From NCBI GenBank assembly GCA_934330725.1, contig CAKRGM010000033.1, forward strand, positions 1-27,893: DNA of 27,893 bases, written 5' to 3'. Positions 1 through 9,355 of the stretch are shown here, piece after piece (within the stretch, counting starts at the first letter, position 1; the number at the start of each line of letters is the position of its first letter). Origin of the DNA: an uncultured Lachnospiraceae bacterium (GTDB lineage: Bacteria > Bacillota > Clostridia > Lachnospirales > Lachnospiraceae). Made by a program: the position numbers and the translations under genes. Under the pieces are notes generated by a model that made no database searches, was not told the DNA's origin, and saw only the letters and a program-made list of their open reading frames with translations.

Positions 1-48
1 GAAAGAAAGACCTTGAGTTCATTATAAACTCTTGGTCTTTCTTTTTTT
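1..48 (+). terminator. Intrinsic terminator at the left edge
   Basis: Bases 2-12 (AAAGAAAGACC) pair perfectly with 34-44. After a 2x2 internal mismatch, GAG/CTC closes an 11-base loop. A T-run at 42-48 follows on the plus strand, so it would stop a plus-strand gene lying left of the window. The stem is also A/T-rich at its base, so it may stop the minus-strand fum transcript as well, but the bases that would show this lie outside the window. Confidence 0.75.
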
Positions 49-164
49 CGGGACTATTCTTTTTTCACAGCCCCTTTATATCTGATTTTCAAATATAATT
101 TAATGTATTCCTGCTTTTATTTATTAACATGTATTTCTGGTCTGGCTGCAGTTATCAACATTTC

Positions 165-716
165 CTATATTCTTTTATACTTTTTTGTGGATATCTCATA
201 CAGATTATTGCCTTCACTGTCGATAACTACTATTACCGGAAAATCTTTTACTTCTATTTTTCTTATTGCTTCTGCTCCAAGATCATCATAACAGACAACT
301 TCTGATTTTGTTATACACTTTGACAAAAGTGCTCCTGCTCCGCCTATTGCCGCAAAATAAACTGCTTTATTTCTTATTATGGCATCTACCACCTCTTTAG
401 TTCTTTTTCCTTTGCCTATCATTGCCTTTTCGCCAAGATCTAATAATCGTGGTGCATATTTATCCATTCTGCTTGCTGTTGTTGGTCCTGCTGAGCCTAT
501 TACTCTTCCCGGACGTGCAGGTGACGGCCCCATGTAATATATTGTTGCATTTTTTATATCAATTGGGAGTCTTTTATTATCATCAAGTACTTCCATCATC
601 CTTTTGTGTGCTGCATCCCTTGCCACATACATAGTTCCTGTAAGATAAACATAATCTCCTGCCTTTAGCTGTGAAGATATTTCCTCTGTAATTGGTAAAT
701 TTATATTCTTTTCCAT
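165..716 (-). CDS. fumB: Class I fumarate hydratase, beta subunit (C-terminal domain)
   Basis: 183 aa, the usual size of the separate beta subunit of two-subunit, [4Fe-4S] class I fumarase / L(+)-tartrate dehydratase. The enzyme reversibly hydrates fumarate to malate in the cytoplasm. Family landmarks are TGTMYVARDAAHKR (residues 26-39), the GPSPARPGRVIGSAGPTT stretch around 63-80 with SRMD just after it, and IGKG about 20 residues further on. GGAG lies 8 bases before the ATG. It is downstream of fumA on the same strand, separated by about 146 AT-rich bases, which is wide for a subunit pair, so a separate promoter or leader is possible. The symbol follows the alpha/beta usage (fumA alpha, fumB beta) and does not mean E. 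coli FumB. A tartrate dehydratase beta subunit (ttdB) cannot be excluded by eye. Confidence 0.9.
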   Translation of the reverse strand: MEKNINLPITEEISSQLKAGDYVYLTGTMYVARDAAHKRMMEVLDDNKRLPIDIKNATIYYMGPSPARPGRVIGSAGPTTASRMDKYAPRLLDLGEKAMIGKGKRTKEVVDAIIRNKAVYFAAIGGAGALLSKCITKSEVVCYDDLGAEAIRKIEVKDFPVIVVIDSEGNNLYEISTKKYKRI

Positions 717-862
717 AATTTTTCTCCATTTTATGATTTTTCACAGTATAATACTATTTTTCTGAAGTTCCACATATTGGTGTTTTTATTTGAAATTTTA
801 ACTATAGATATTTATAATTAGATTTCTATAATTAAATTTTATAAATAAATTTTATAAATAAT

Positions 863-1705
863 TTATATTATACATTCTGCATGACGATTTACATGACAAC
901 ATATATTTATTGCGACAGGAAGACCTGCAATATGCGTTGGATATGTATTTATATTTACTGCGATAGCTGTAGTTGTTCCACCTAATCCTCCCGGTCCAAT
1001 TCCTAATCTGTTTATCTTTTCAAGCATTTCTTCTTCTAAATCCTTTACATATGGGATGTCAGAATGCTCATTTACATTACGTGTTAAAGCTTTTTTGGCC
1101 AGGATTGCACATTTTTCAAATGTTCCACCAATGCCTACGCCAACTACCATTGGTGGACAGGCATTAGGTCCTGCATCTTTTACTGCTGTAAGTATTGCAT
1201 TTTTTACTCCTTCAATTCCATCTGCAGGTTTTAACATAAATACTTTGCTCATATTTTCACTGCCAAATCCTTTTGGTGCAAATATTATTTTTACTTTGTC
1301 ACCAGGCACTATTGAGTAATGTATTACTGCTGGTGTATTGTCTTTTGTATTTTCACGTATTATTGGGTCTTTTACTACTGATTTACGCAGATATCCATCT
1401 GTATATCCCTGTCTTATGCCTTCATTTATTGCATCTTCAAGATTTTCACCTGTAAAATGTACATCCTGACCAATTTCAATAAATATTACAGCCATTCCAG
1501 TATCCTGGCAGATTGGAATTTGTTCTTTTTCAGCTATTTCGAGATTATCCTGAAGCTGGTCAAGTATCTTTTTCCCAAGCTCCGACTCTTCTGATTCTGC
1601 TGCTTTTTTCATCAGATTTTCCATATCCTGTGAAAGATAATGATTAGCTTTTATACACATTTCTTTTATATTTTTTGTTACGACACTGCTATCTATTTCT
1701 CGCAT
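863..1705 (-). CDS. fumA: Class I fumarate hydratase, alpha subunit (Fe-S domain)
   Basis: 280 aa, matching the iron-sulfur alpha subunit of two-subunit class I fumarase. With the beta subunit just downstream it would interconvert fumarate and malate. Visible family motifs are CQDTG (Cys66), NACPP (Cys183) within the glycine-rich VVGVGIGGT region, the GPGGLGGTTTAIAVNI stretch near 237-252, and a Cys-Cys pair at 269-270 before HVNRHA. Cys66, Cys183 and Cys269/270 are the likely ligands of the oxygen-sensitive [4Fe-4S] cluster. No signal peptide or membrane segment is seen. It follows gyrA on the same strand after 166 bases holding a hairpin and a possible promoter, so it is probably its own unit with fumB. 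A tartrate dehydratase alpha subunit is the alternative. Confidence 0.92.
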   Translation of the reverse strand: MREIDSSVVTKNIKEMCIKANHYLSQDMENLMKKAAESEESELGKKILDQLQDNLEIAEKEQIPICQDTGMAVIFIEIGQDVHFTGENLEDAINEGIRQGYTDGYLRKSVVKDPIIRENTKDNTPAVIHYSIVPGDKVKIIFAPKGFGSENMSKVFMLKPADGIEGVKNAILTAVKDAGPNACPPMVVGVGIGGTFEKCAILAKKALTRNVNEHSDIPYVKDLEEEMLEKINRLGIGPGGLGGTTTAIAVNINTYPTHIAGLPVAINICCHVNRHAECII

Positions 1706-1755
1706 AAATTAATATTACTCTCCATTTCTTAAGTGATTTATTGTAAAAATATAAA

Positions 1756-1839
1756 TCAGACAGCATCGTAACTGTTATGTTTTTACTATACTGTCTGACT
1801 ATGCTTTATATTATTTTAAATTATACATACCTGTATCAA
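1756..1839 (-). promoter_or_regulatory. gyrA-fumA spacer: hairpin and possible fum promoter
   Basis: TCAGACAG (1756-1763) is complementary to 1791-1798, and the pairing continues imperfectly inward (AT, then GTAA). On the minus strand the hairpin is followed by a moderately T-rich run, so it may end the gyrA transcript. Just upstream on the minus strand is a -35-like TTGATA (1834-1839) and a -10-like AATAAT (1810-1815) with an 18-base spacer. If that promoter is real, the hairpin lies in the fumA leader instead. The sequence does not decide between the two readings. Confidence 0.4.
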
Positions 1840-1871
1840 TATGATGTACGTATCAGAAGATGCCTTATATA

Positions 1872-4511
1872 TTAATTATTTTCTTTGTCTTTTTCGGCTC
1901 TTTCAAGCAGTTCATCAATTGAATCGTCGATTTCAGATATTTCTGCAGCATTATCTGCAGTCTCTTCAGGAAGTACAGACTGTTGGTCATCAGGTATTTT
2001 TGAGTCAGAACCGATATCTGAATTATCATCAAATCCTTCTGCATCACTGTTGTCTTCATTTACAGGTTTTTTTCTTACTTTGGAAATCGTTGCAACTGTA
2101 ACACCATCATCAAGGTTTATAAGTTTTACTCCTGATGTTATTCTTCCAAGATCTGAAATATCCGAGCATTTAAGCTGTATTATTATGCCTTCTGTTGTTA
2201 TGATCATTATTTCTCTCGAATCATCAACAGCTTTAACACCGACAACATTTCCGGATTTTTCATTTATTTTATAACACTTTACGCCTCTGCCGCCTCTGTG
2301 TTGTACTGCAAATTCATCTATTTTTGTCTTTTTGCCAAGACCATATTCTGAAACAATCAGCAGAGAATCTCCCTGTGTATTAAGCTGCATTCCGACTACT
2401 TCATCTTCATCAAGCAGATTCATACCGATTACACCCATTGCACTTCTGCCGGTCTTTCTTACATCTGTTTCTTTAAATCTTATACACTGTCCCAGTTTTG
2501 TGATAAGCAGTATATCTTTTGTATTATCTGTTACTTTTACTTCAATAAGTTCATCACCATCACGCAGAGTTATAGCCTGAATACCTGTTTTTCTTATATT
2601 TGCATACTCTTTAATTGGTGTCTTTTTGACTATTCCTTTCTTTGTTGCCATAAAAAGATAGTCATCATCATTTATTTTCTTTACATTTACCGGTATAACT
2701 GCTGTTATCTGTTCCCCTGGCTGAAGCTGAAGAAGGTTAATTATTGCCGTACCTCTTGATGTCCTTCCTGCTTCTGGTATTTCATAAGCCTTTAACTTAT
2801 AGGCACGTCCGAGATTGGTGAAAAATGTAAGACAATGATGTGAAGTTGTCATTAAAAGATCTTCAATATAATCATTTTCAAGGGTCTGCATTCCCTTAAT
2901 TCCTTTTCCACCTCTGTTCTGGCTCTTGAAATTATCAGGTGTCATTCTCTTTATATAGCCAAGGTGAGTTCTTGCTATTACAACCGGTTCATCAGGTATG
3001 AGGTCTTCCATTGAAAGATCATATTCGTCAAATCCTATTGATGTTCTTCTGTCATCACCGTATTTCTCAGAAATAGTAAGTATTTCTTTACGTATTACTC
3101 CAAGAAGTATATTTTTATCACCTAATATTGCTTTATATTCCTGAATTTTTTTATTAAGTTCTGCCAGTTCATTTTCAAGCTTTTCTCTTTCCAGACCTGT
3201 CAGAGCTCTAAGACGCATATCTACTATTGCCTGAGCCTGAACGTCCGAAAGTGCAAATTCATTTATAAGACTTTCCTTTGCTGCCTGGACATTTGCAGAA
3301 CTTCTTATTATCTTTATTACCCTGTCAATATTATCGAGGGCTACCATTAATCCTTCTAAAATATGCGCACGTTCCTGAGCTTTATTAAGATCATACTGAG
3401 TTCTTCTTGTAACTACATCTTCCTGATGAAGAAGATAGTATTTAAGCATATCGTATAAATTTAATACCTTTGGCTGGTTATCTACAAGTGCAAGCATAAT
3501 AACACCAAATGTATCCTGAAGCTGAGTATGCTTAAACAGCATATTAAGTACTATGTTAGGATTGACATCCCTTCTAAGTTCGATACAGATTCTCATTCCT
3601 GTTCTGTCTGACTCATCACGAAGGTCTGTAATTCCGTCAATTCTCTTATCCTTTGCAAGCTCTGCTATTTTTTCAATTAACTTAGCCTTATTTACCATGT
3701 ATGGGAGTTCAGTAACAACTATTCTGTTCTTACCATTGTTCATTGGCTCGATATCTGTTACAGCACGCACTCTTATTTTTCCACGTCCTGTTCTGTATGC
3801 CTCATTAATTCCCATTTTTCCAATTATTGTTCCACCTGTTGGAAAATCCGGTCCCTTAACTATATCTAACAGTTCATCAATAGTTGTCTCTTTATTGTTG
3901 TCTATTTTATTATCAATGATTTTTACTACAGCATTTATTACTTCTCTTAAGTTATGTGGAGGTATATTTGTTGCCATACCAACAGCAATACCTGATGTAC
4001 CGTTTACTAAAAGATTTGGATATCTTGAAGGAAGAACTGTAGGTTCTTTTTCTGTTTCATCAAAGTTCGGGATAAAATCAACTGTATTTTTATTGATGTC
4101 TGCAGTCATCTCCATTGATATCTTACTAAGTCTTGCCTCAGTATATCGCATAGCCGCAGCACCATCACCATCAACCGAACCAAAGTTACCATGTCCGTCA
4201 ACTAATGGATACCTTGTATTAAAATCCTGTGCAAGTTTTACAAGTGCTTCATAGATTGACGAGTCACCATGAGGATGATATTTACCCATTGTATCACCGA
4301 CAATACGTGCACATTTTCTGTGCGGTTTGTCAGGACCATTATTAAGTTCAATCATAGAATATAAAATTCTTCTCTGAACAGGTTTTAATCCATCCCTTAC
4401 ATCAGGTAAGGCACGGGCAGCAATAACACTCATGGCATAATCAATATATGATTCTTCCATGGTTTTCTGTAAATCTACTTCCTGAACCTTATCAAAGATA
4501 TGTTCATCCAT
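1872..4511 (-). CDS. gyrA: DNA gyrase subunit A
   Basis: 879 aa. GyrA cuts and rejoins DNA in the A2B2 gyrase that introduces negative supercoils using ATP. The catalytic tyrosine is Tyr123 in AAAMRYTEARLS. The quinolone-resistance region reads HPHGDSSIYE (79-88), with Ser84 and Glu88 at the two positions usually changed in resistant strains, so this looks like a sensitive-type sequence. The GyrA box QNRGGKG (531-537) starts the C-terminal DNA-wrapping beta-pinwheel and separates gyrase from ParC/topoisomerase IV. A second HRGGRG-like element occurs in a later blade. The last 70 or so residues are very acidic and low in complexity. GGAGG lies 6 bases before the ATG. It follows gyrB by 93 bases on the same strand. 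Confidence 0.98.
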   Translation of the reverse strand: MDEHIFDKVQEVDLQKTMEESYIDYAMSVIAARALPDVRDGLKPVQRRILYSMIELNNGPDKPHRKCARIVGDTMGKYHPHGDSSIYEALVKLAQDFNTRYPLVDGHGNFGSVDGDGAAAMRYTEARLSKISMEMTADINKNTVDFIPNFDETEKEPTVLPSRYPNLLVNGTSGIAVGMATNIPPHNLREVINAVVKIIDNKIDNNKETTIDELLDIVKGPDFPTGGTIIGKMGINEAYRTGRGKIRVRAVTDIEPMNNGKNRIVVTELPYMVNKAKLIEKIAELAKDKRIDGITDLRDESDRTGMRICIELRRDVNPNIVLNMLFKHTQLQDTFGVIMLALVDNQPKVLNLYDMLKYYLLHQEDVVTRRTQYDLNKAQERAHILEGLMVALDNIDRVIKIIRSSANVQAAKESLINEFALSDVQAQAIVDMRLRALTGLEREKLENELAELNKKIQEYKAILGDKNILLGVIRKEILTISEKYGDDRRTSIGFDEYDLSMEDLIPDEPVVIARTHLGYIKRMTPDNFKSQNRGGKGIKGMQTLENDYIEDLLMTTSHHCLTFFTNLGRAYKLKAYEIPEAGRTSRGTAIINLLQLQPGEQITAVIPVNVKKINDDDYLFMATKKGIVKKTPIKEYANIRKTGIQAITLRDGDELIEVKVTDNTKDILLITKLGQCIRFKETDVRKTGRSAMGVIGMNLLDEDEVVGMQLNTQGDSLLIVSEYGLGKKTKIDEFAVQHRGGRGVKCYKINEKSGNVVGVKAVDDSREIMIITTEGIIIQLKCSDISDLGRITSGVKLINLDDGVTVATISKVRKKPVNEDNSDAEGFDDNSDIGSDSKIPDDQQSVLPEETADNAAEISEIDDSIDELLERAEKDKENN

Positions 4512-4604
4512 ATTTAACCTCCATGCTACGACTTATTTTTAACCTGGCTAACTATACAGTCTTTTCGCAGCAGAAAAACCGTATATCTATGTTAATGCAC
4601 CACA

Positions 4605-6527
4605 CTAAATATCAAGATTTTTAACATATTTCGCGTTAGCTTCAATAAACTCTCTTCTTGGCTCTACCTTATCTCCCATAAGTGTAGAAAATGTAACATC
4701 AACTTCTGATTCTGAATCTTCATCCATACTTACTCTTAAAAGTACACGTTTTTGTGGATCCATTGTAGTATCCCAGAGCTGTTCTGCGTCCATTTCGCCC
4801 AAACCTTTGTAACGCTGTACTTTATTATTCTGGTCTCGTCCGATTTCAGCCATAATATTATTTAATTCTTCATCACTGTATGCATACCATACATTTTTAT
4901 TTTTCTCAATCTTATAAAGTGGCGGCTGTGCAAGGTATACATGGCCCTGCTTTATAAGCTCCGGCATAAATCTGTAGAAAAATGTCAGAAGAAGTGTTGC
5001 AATATGTGCACCATCAACATCGGCATCAGTCATGATTATAATCTTGTGATATCTTAATTTGTCAATGTTAAAATCTTCATGTATTCCTGTACCAAATGCA
5101 GTAATCATTGCCTTTATTTCTGCATTTCCAAGTATCTTATCAAGTCTTGCTTTTTCTACGTTTAATATTTTACCTCTAAGCGGAAGTATCGCCTGTGTAG
5201 CCCTGCTTCGTGCAGTTTTTGCAGAACCACCGGCTGAATCTCCCTCAACGATATAAATTTCGCAGTTTTTTGGATCTTTATCTGAACAGTCAGCAAGCTT
5301 TCCTGGAAGACTTGTATTTTCAAGTGCAGTCTTTCTTCTTGTAAGATCTCTTGCTTTTCTTGCAGCATCTCTTGCCCTCTGCGCAAGTATTGACTTTTCA
5401 CAGATTGCTTTTGCAACAGCCGGGTTCTGCTCTAAGAAGTAAGTAAGCTGTTCACTTACTATACTGTCTACTGCTCCCCTTGCCACGGTATTACCAAGCT
5501 TCTGCTTTGTCTGTCCTTCAAACTGCGGATCTTCGATTTTGACACTTACTATAGCTGTAAGTCCCTCTCTGATATCATCACCTGAAAGACTCTGCTCCGA
5601 ATCTTTTAAAATTTTATTTTTTCTTGCATAATCATTAAATGTTTTTGTAAGTGCATTTCTAAAACCAGTAAGATGAGTACCTCCTTCCGGAGTCTTTATG
5701 TTATTTACAAATGAATCTATAACCTCATTATATCCGTCATTATGCTGGAATGCCACTTCAACATGAACCTTATCCTTAATGCCTTCGCAGTAGATTATAT
5801 CTGGGTATAATGCTTCTTTGCTCTTGTTTAGGTATGAAACAAATTCTTTTATACCGCCTTCATAGTGAAAGGTCTTTTCCTGCTCAATTCCTTCTCTTGT
5901 ATCTCTAAGTATTATCTTAAGACCTTTTGTAAGAAATGCCATTTCTCTTAATCTGTGCTTTAAAATATTAAAGTCATACACCTGCGTTTCCTGGAATATC
6001 TCTTTATCAGGCAGAAATGTTACCCATGTTCCTGTTTCATTTTCATCACAGTCACCAACGATTTTTAAATCATAACAGACTTTACCACGCTCGTAACGCT
6101 GCTCGTATACATGTCCGTTTCTTTTTATCTTTACCTCAAGCCATTCTGAAAGTGCATTAACTACAGATGCACCAACTCCATGAAGTCCTCCTGATACTTT
6201 GTATCCTCCACCACCAAACTTTCCACCAGCATGAAGAATTGTAAAAACAACCTCAACGGCAGGTCTTCCAGCCTTATGGTTTATGTCTACAGGTATTCCT
6301 CGTCCATTATCAGTAACTGTTATTGAATTATCTTTGTTGATTGTTACTGTAATGGTTGTACAATATCCTGCCAATGCCTCATCAACTGAATTATCAACAA
6401 TTTCATAAACCAAATGATGCAATCCCCTTGATGAAGTACTTCCGATATACATACCTGGTCTTTTCCTTACAGCTTCAAGTCCTTCAAGAATCTGAATCTG
6501 CTCAGCACCATAATCTTGTTCTGCCAC
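4605..6527 (-). CDS. gyrB: DNA gyrase subunit B
   Basis: 640 aa, the normal length for Gram-positive GyrB, which lacks the insert of the E. coli protein. It supplies the ATPase and the metal-binding part of gyrase. The GHKL ATPase has the base Glu42 and Mg-binding Asn46 in YEIVDNSVDEA, Asp73 in TDNGRG, the glycine-rich ATP lid near 101-119, and Lys341 in QTKQKLGN from the transducer domain. The TOPRIM domain has EGDSAGG (Glu428) and the metal pair Asp501/Asp503 in MTDADVDGAH. QRYKGLGEMD lies near the C-terminus. It begins 42 bases after recF ends and is followed by gyrA, the usual recF-gyrB-gyrA order beside oriC. Confidence 0.98.
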   Translation of the reverse strand: MAEQDYGAEQIQILEGLEAVRKRPGMYIGSTSSRGLHHLVYEIVDNSVDEALAGYCTTITVTINKDNSITVTDNGRGIPVDINHKAGRPAVEVVFTILHAGGKFGGGGYKVSGGLHGVGASVVNALSEWLEVKIKRNGHVYEQRYERGKVCYDLKIVGDCDENETGTWVTFLPDKEIFQETQVYDFNILKHRLREMAFLTKGLKIILRDTREGIEQEKTFHYEGGIKEFVSYLNKSKEALYPDIIYCEGIKDKVHVEVAFQHNDGYNEVIDSFVNNIKTPEGGTHLTGFRNALTKTFNDYARKNKILKDSEQSLSGDDIREGLTAIVSVKIEDPQFEGQTKQKLGNTVARGAVDSIVSEQLTYFLEQNPAVAKAICEKSILAQRARDAARKARDLTRRKTALENTSLPGKLADCSDKDPKNCEIYIVEGDSAGGSAKTARSRATQAILPLRGKILNVEKARLDKILGNAEIKAMITAFGTGIHEDFNIDKLRYHKIIIMTDADVDGAHIATLLLTFFYRFMPELIKQGHVYLAQPPLYKIEKNKNVWYAYSDEELNNIMAEIGRDQNNKVQRYKGLGEMDAEQLWDTTMDPQKRVLLRVSMDEDSESEVDVTFSTLMGDKVEPRREFIEANAKYVKNLDI

Positions 6528-6569
6528 GTTAATTCCTCCTTACATAATGACTTACAATCATAAGTAAAA

Positions 6570-7661
6570 CTAATTTTCTTTGTTAACTTTTCCATTTGTA
6601 ACTTTAAAAACTTTATTTATTGAAAACCTTTTATTTATAAATTCATCAAGACCGGTACATGTGATAACAGTCTGTATATCACCTATACTGTCCAATAAAA
6701 AGTTCTGTCTGTTTCCATCAAGTTCTGACAATACATCATCAAGAAGCAGAACCGGTGTATCATGTATTATACTTTTTACAAGTTCTATTTCTGCTAACTT
6801 AAGAGATAACGCAGAAGTTCTTTGCTGCCCCTGTGATCCATATTTTCTTACATCATCATCATTAATATAAAAATAAATATCATCCTTATGAGGCCCATAT
6901 GAAGTTGACTTGAATTTTATATCTTTTTGCCTTGAATCTGCAATTTTATGTTCAAATTCATCAATCTGAACACATGGAACATATTTAAGAATCAGATTTT
7001 CCTTTCCACCTGACAGCTTATAATGTATTGCGCTTATTATAGAATTCAATCTGTCTATAAATTCAGCCCTGCCTTTTATTATCTCTTTTCCATACCTTAT
7101 AAGCTGCATGTCCCAAATATCCAGCGTAGATAAATAATCGTTATTATTGGTTAAAGCAATATCTTTAAGAAGTTTATTACGCTGGTTTACAACTTTATTG
7201 TAATTAATAAGATTATTAAGATATATCTTATCAAGCTGGCTTAATTCCATATCTATAAAACGTCTTCGCTCAGATGGTCCGTTCTTTATTATGTTAAGAT
7301 CCTCCGGCGAGAAGAATACAATATTTATTATTCCAAATAACTCAACAGCTTTTTTTATTGGAATACCATTAACTGCAATTCCTTTTGGCTTGTTCTTTTT
7401 CAGATGCATATCAATTCTGTATTGGTTGCCGTGTTTATTTACAATAACTTTTATATGTGATTCATCCTCTCCTATACGGATTATCTCCCGATCCTTGCAG
7501 GCACGATGGGATTTTGATGTTGCACACACGTATATTGCTTCAAGAATATTTGTCTTTCCCTGTGCATTATCGCCATAAATTATATTTATTTTATCATCAA
7601 ATTCCATATTTAGAAAATCATAATTTCTAAAATTTTTCAGATCTAAAGATTCGATTATCAC
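6570..7661 (-). CDS. recF: DNA replication and repair protein RecF
   Basis: 363 aa. RecF is an SMC-like ATPase that, with RecO and RecR, loads RecA at single-strand gaps. The Walker A motif is GDNAQGKT (30-37), the ABC-type signature is GSQGQQRT (275-282), and Walker B is VLLLDD (304-309) followed by LSELD. The opening IIESLDLKNFRNY is typical of RecF, and the KDD segment near 259-261 is also conserved. It sits between the S4 gene and gyrB in the conserved dnaA-dnaN-S4-recF-gyrB cluster, with gaps of 32 and 42 bases that point to co-transcription. Nothing is truncated. Confidence 0.97.
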   Translation of the reverse strand: MIIESLDLKNFRNYDFLNMEFDDKINIIYGDNAQGKTNILEAIYVCATSKSHRACKDREIIRIGEDESHIKVIVNKHGNQYRIDMHLKKNKPKGIAVNGIPIKKAVELFGIINIVFFSPEDLNIIKNGPSERRRFIDMELSQLDKIYLNNLINYNKVVNQRNKLLKDIALTNNNDYLSTLDIWDMQLIRYGKEIIKGRAEFIDRLNSIISAIHYKLSGGKENLILKYVPCVQIDEFEHKIADSRQKDIKFKSTSYGPHKDDIYFYINDDDVRKYGSQGQQRTSALSLKLAEIELVKSIIHDTPVLLLDDVLSELDGNRQNFLLDSIGDIQTVITCTGLDEFINKRFSINKVFKVTNGKVNKEN

Positions 7662-7693
7662 AGCAGCACCTACAACAAATTAATATAAACGGA

Positions 7694-7903
7694 CTATTTT
7701 TCGATTTTTATGTCTTCGCCATTAAAGGTTACGATTTCTCCACCGGTAAGCTTCTTTCCACGATGAGTCTCAACTTCACCATTGACCGTTACTTTTCCAT
7801 CCTGAATAACCAGCTTTGCTTCAACTCCGGATTCTACAAGTCCTGCCGCTTTTAATGACTGTCCAAGTTTGATAAATTCATCACGCAGCTTAATTGTAAA
7901 CAT
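7694..7903 (-). CDS. S4-domain RNA-binding protein (YaaA/YbcJ-like)
   Basis: 69 aa from the preferred start. It is a free-standing S4-like RNA-binding domain: the KLRDEFIKLGQSLKAAGLVESG helices, then KLVIQDGKVTVNGEVETHRG, the S4 loop. In many Firmicutes this small protein (yaaA in B. subtilis) lies between dnaN and recF, as here. Its RNA target is not settled, with ribosome- or recombination-related roles suggested. The reading frame could open four codons earlier at 7915, but that ATG is embedded in the Shine-Dalgarno itself. GGAGG (7909-7913) stands 5 bases before the ATG at 7901-7903, so the shorter protein beginning MFTIKLRDEF is chosen. Confidence 0.88.
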   Translation of the reverse strand: MFTIKLRDEFIKLGQSLKAAGLVESGVEAKLVIQDGKVTVNGEVETHRGKKLTGGEIVTFNGEDIKIEK

Positions 7904-7962
7904 ATTCGCCTCCATAAATATTTTATAATTTATATAATTAACAGAAATGTAAATATCACTTA

Positions 7963-9066
7963 TTATGCATTAAAATTTACAGGCAGAATAAGATAAATAT
8001 AACTTTCATTGATATCTTTTATAAAACATGGAGCTTTAGGATTTACAAGATGAATGTTAATCTGCTCATCATCAATAACTCTTAAAGCATCAATTAAAAA
8101 TTTAGGATTAAATCCAATCATAATATCTTTTCCGTCTTTTTCAACAGGCATATTTTCATTAAGTGAACCTATAGAAGAATTTACCTTTACTTCGAGCTGT
8201 CCGTCAGTAATATTTATAATTATTGGCTTTTTGTCATTATCCCTTATAAGAAGGCTTGCCCTGTCAATAGAATCCAAAAATTCTTTTTTGTTAATAGAGA
8301 TTTTTGTATCGTAATCATTTGAAAGCATCTGGTTAACTTTGAAATACTCACCTTCTATAAGTCTTGAAACAACTATTGTATTATCAAATTCGAATAAGAT
8401 GTGATTAGTTGTAAAATAAATATTTACCATATCATCTGCGTTTGTAGAAAATATCTTACTTAACTCGACGAGTGTCTTTCCTGGTACTATAACTTTTAAA
8501 TTATCTATAGAGTTTGTTATTTCTATATTTCTGATTGCAATACGATGTCCATCAAGGGCAACTACTTTAAGAATATTTTCGTTAATTTCAAATAACTCAC
8601 CTGTCATAAGTTTGTTATTGTCATTAGGCGCAGTTGAAAATATAGTCTGGTTTATTGTTTCACGTAAAGTAAACTGAGACACTGTAATCTGTTTATCCTT
8701 TTCGATAACCGGAAGGTAAGAAAAGTCTTCACCTGATTTACCGGCAATATTAAACTTACTGTTTTCACATGTAATTGTAGCTGTGAAATTTTCATCAGTA
8801 GCGATAGTTATGTCATTATCCGGAAGCTTTCTTACGATTTCTGAAAAGATTTTTGCATCAATAGCAATTTTACCCTTTTCTATAATCTCACCTTGAACGG
8901 TTGTTTCTATACCAAGTTCCATGTCATTCGCAGTAAATTTAATATCGTTTGTAGATGCGTCAATTAATATACATGAAAGAATTGGCATAGTAGTTCTAAC
9001 AGGAACGGCTTTTGAAACTATTCCTACAGCTTTTGTCAAATCATTTTTAGAAAAAACAAGTTTCAT
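7963..9066 (-). CDS. dnaN: DNA polymerase III beta subunit (sliding clamp)
   Basis: 367 aa, the family length. DnaN forms the ring dimer that tethers DNA polymerase III and other DNA enzymes to DNA. The start MKLVFSKNDLTKAV, the RTTMPILSCILIDA strand of domain 1 and the C-terminal YIYLILPV ending, near the partner-binding pocket, identify it. The protein divides into three similar domains of about 120 residues, as usual for clamps. GGAG lies about 11 bases before the ATG. It follows dnaA after a 301-base spacer that holds the origin unwinding element, so dnaA-dnaN read-through would cross that element. Confidence 0.97.
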   Translation of the reverse strand: MKLVFSKNDLTKAVGIVSKAVPVRTTMPILSCILIDASTNDIKFTANDMELGIETTVQGEIIEKGKIAIDAKIFSEIVRKLPDNDITIATDENFTATITCENSKFNIAGKSGEDFSYLPVIEKDKQITVSQFTLRETINQTIFSTAPNDNNKLMTGELFEINENILKVVALDGHRIAIRNIEITNSIDNLKVIVPGKTLVELSKIFSTNADDMVNIYFTTNHILFEFDNTIVVSRLIEGEYFKVNQMLSNDYDTKISINKKEFLDSIDRASLLIRDNDKKPIIINITDGQLEVKVNSSIGSLNENMPVEKDGKDIMIGFNPKFLIDALRVIDDEQINIHLVNPKAPCFIKDINESYIYLILPVNFNA

Positions 9067-9097
9067 CGTGTGAATAACTCCTTTCAGTTTAAGAACA

Positions 9098-9161
9098 ACA
9101 AAAAAATAATATAAATATATAAATAAAATTCAGTAGTAGTAGTAGTAGGGGGTGTGGATTT
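9098..9161 (-). promoter_or_regulatory. DnaA-trio / basal unwinding element with AT-rich DUE
   Basis: On the plus strand, five consecutive TAG triplets (9134-9148, preceded by CAG) are followed by GGGG (9149-9152) and TGTGGATTT (9153-9161). Read on the minus strand this is AAATCCACA, CCCC, then CTA repeats running into an AT-rich tract. That is the order of the known B. subtilis basal unwinding system, where DnaA assembles from a box across DnaA-trios onto one strand and melts the adjacent DNA. Orientation relative to dnaA and dnaN is also as in B. subtilis. Confidence 0.85.
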
Positions 9162-9355
9162 GTTAATATGTGGTCCAAGCCCTTGAAAATACTGAAATTG
9201 AACGTGCTAAAAACTAAGTTGAAACCGGCTGAATCTGCTGTGAAAATTATATGGATAACTAAAATCAGGAAAAAAAGTGCAAAAAACAAAAAAGTGCTTA
9301 TTCAGATAAATTAACATATAAATCACAGCACAAAAACAGAATATCAAGAATAAAA

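Noticed and set aside
3553..4254. 233-codon plus-strand open frame opposite gyrA
   Set aside because: It lies wholly antisense to gyrA, has no ribosome-binding site, and its Ser/Ile/Leu-rich composition is what the complement of this coding frame produces.
9089..9289. 66-codon minus-strand open frame across the dnaA-dnaN spacer
   Set aside because: Its Leu repeat is just the translated CTA triplets of the unwinding element; no ribosome-binding site and no family resemblance.
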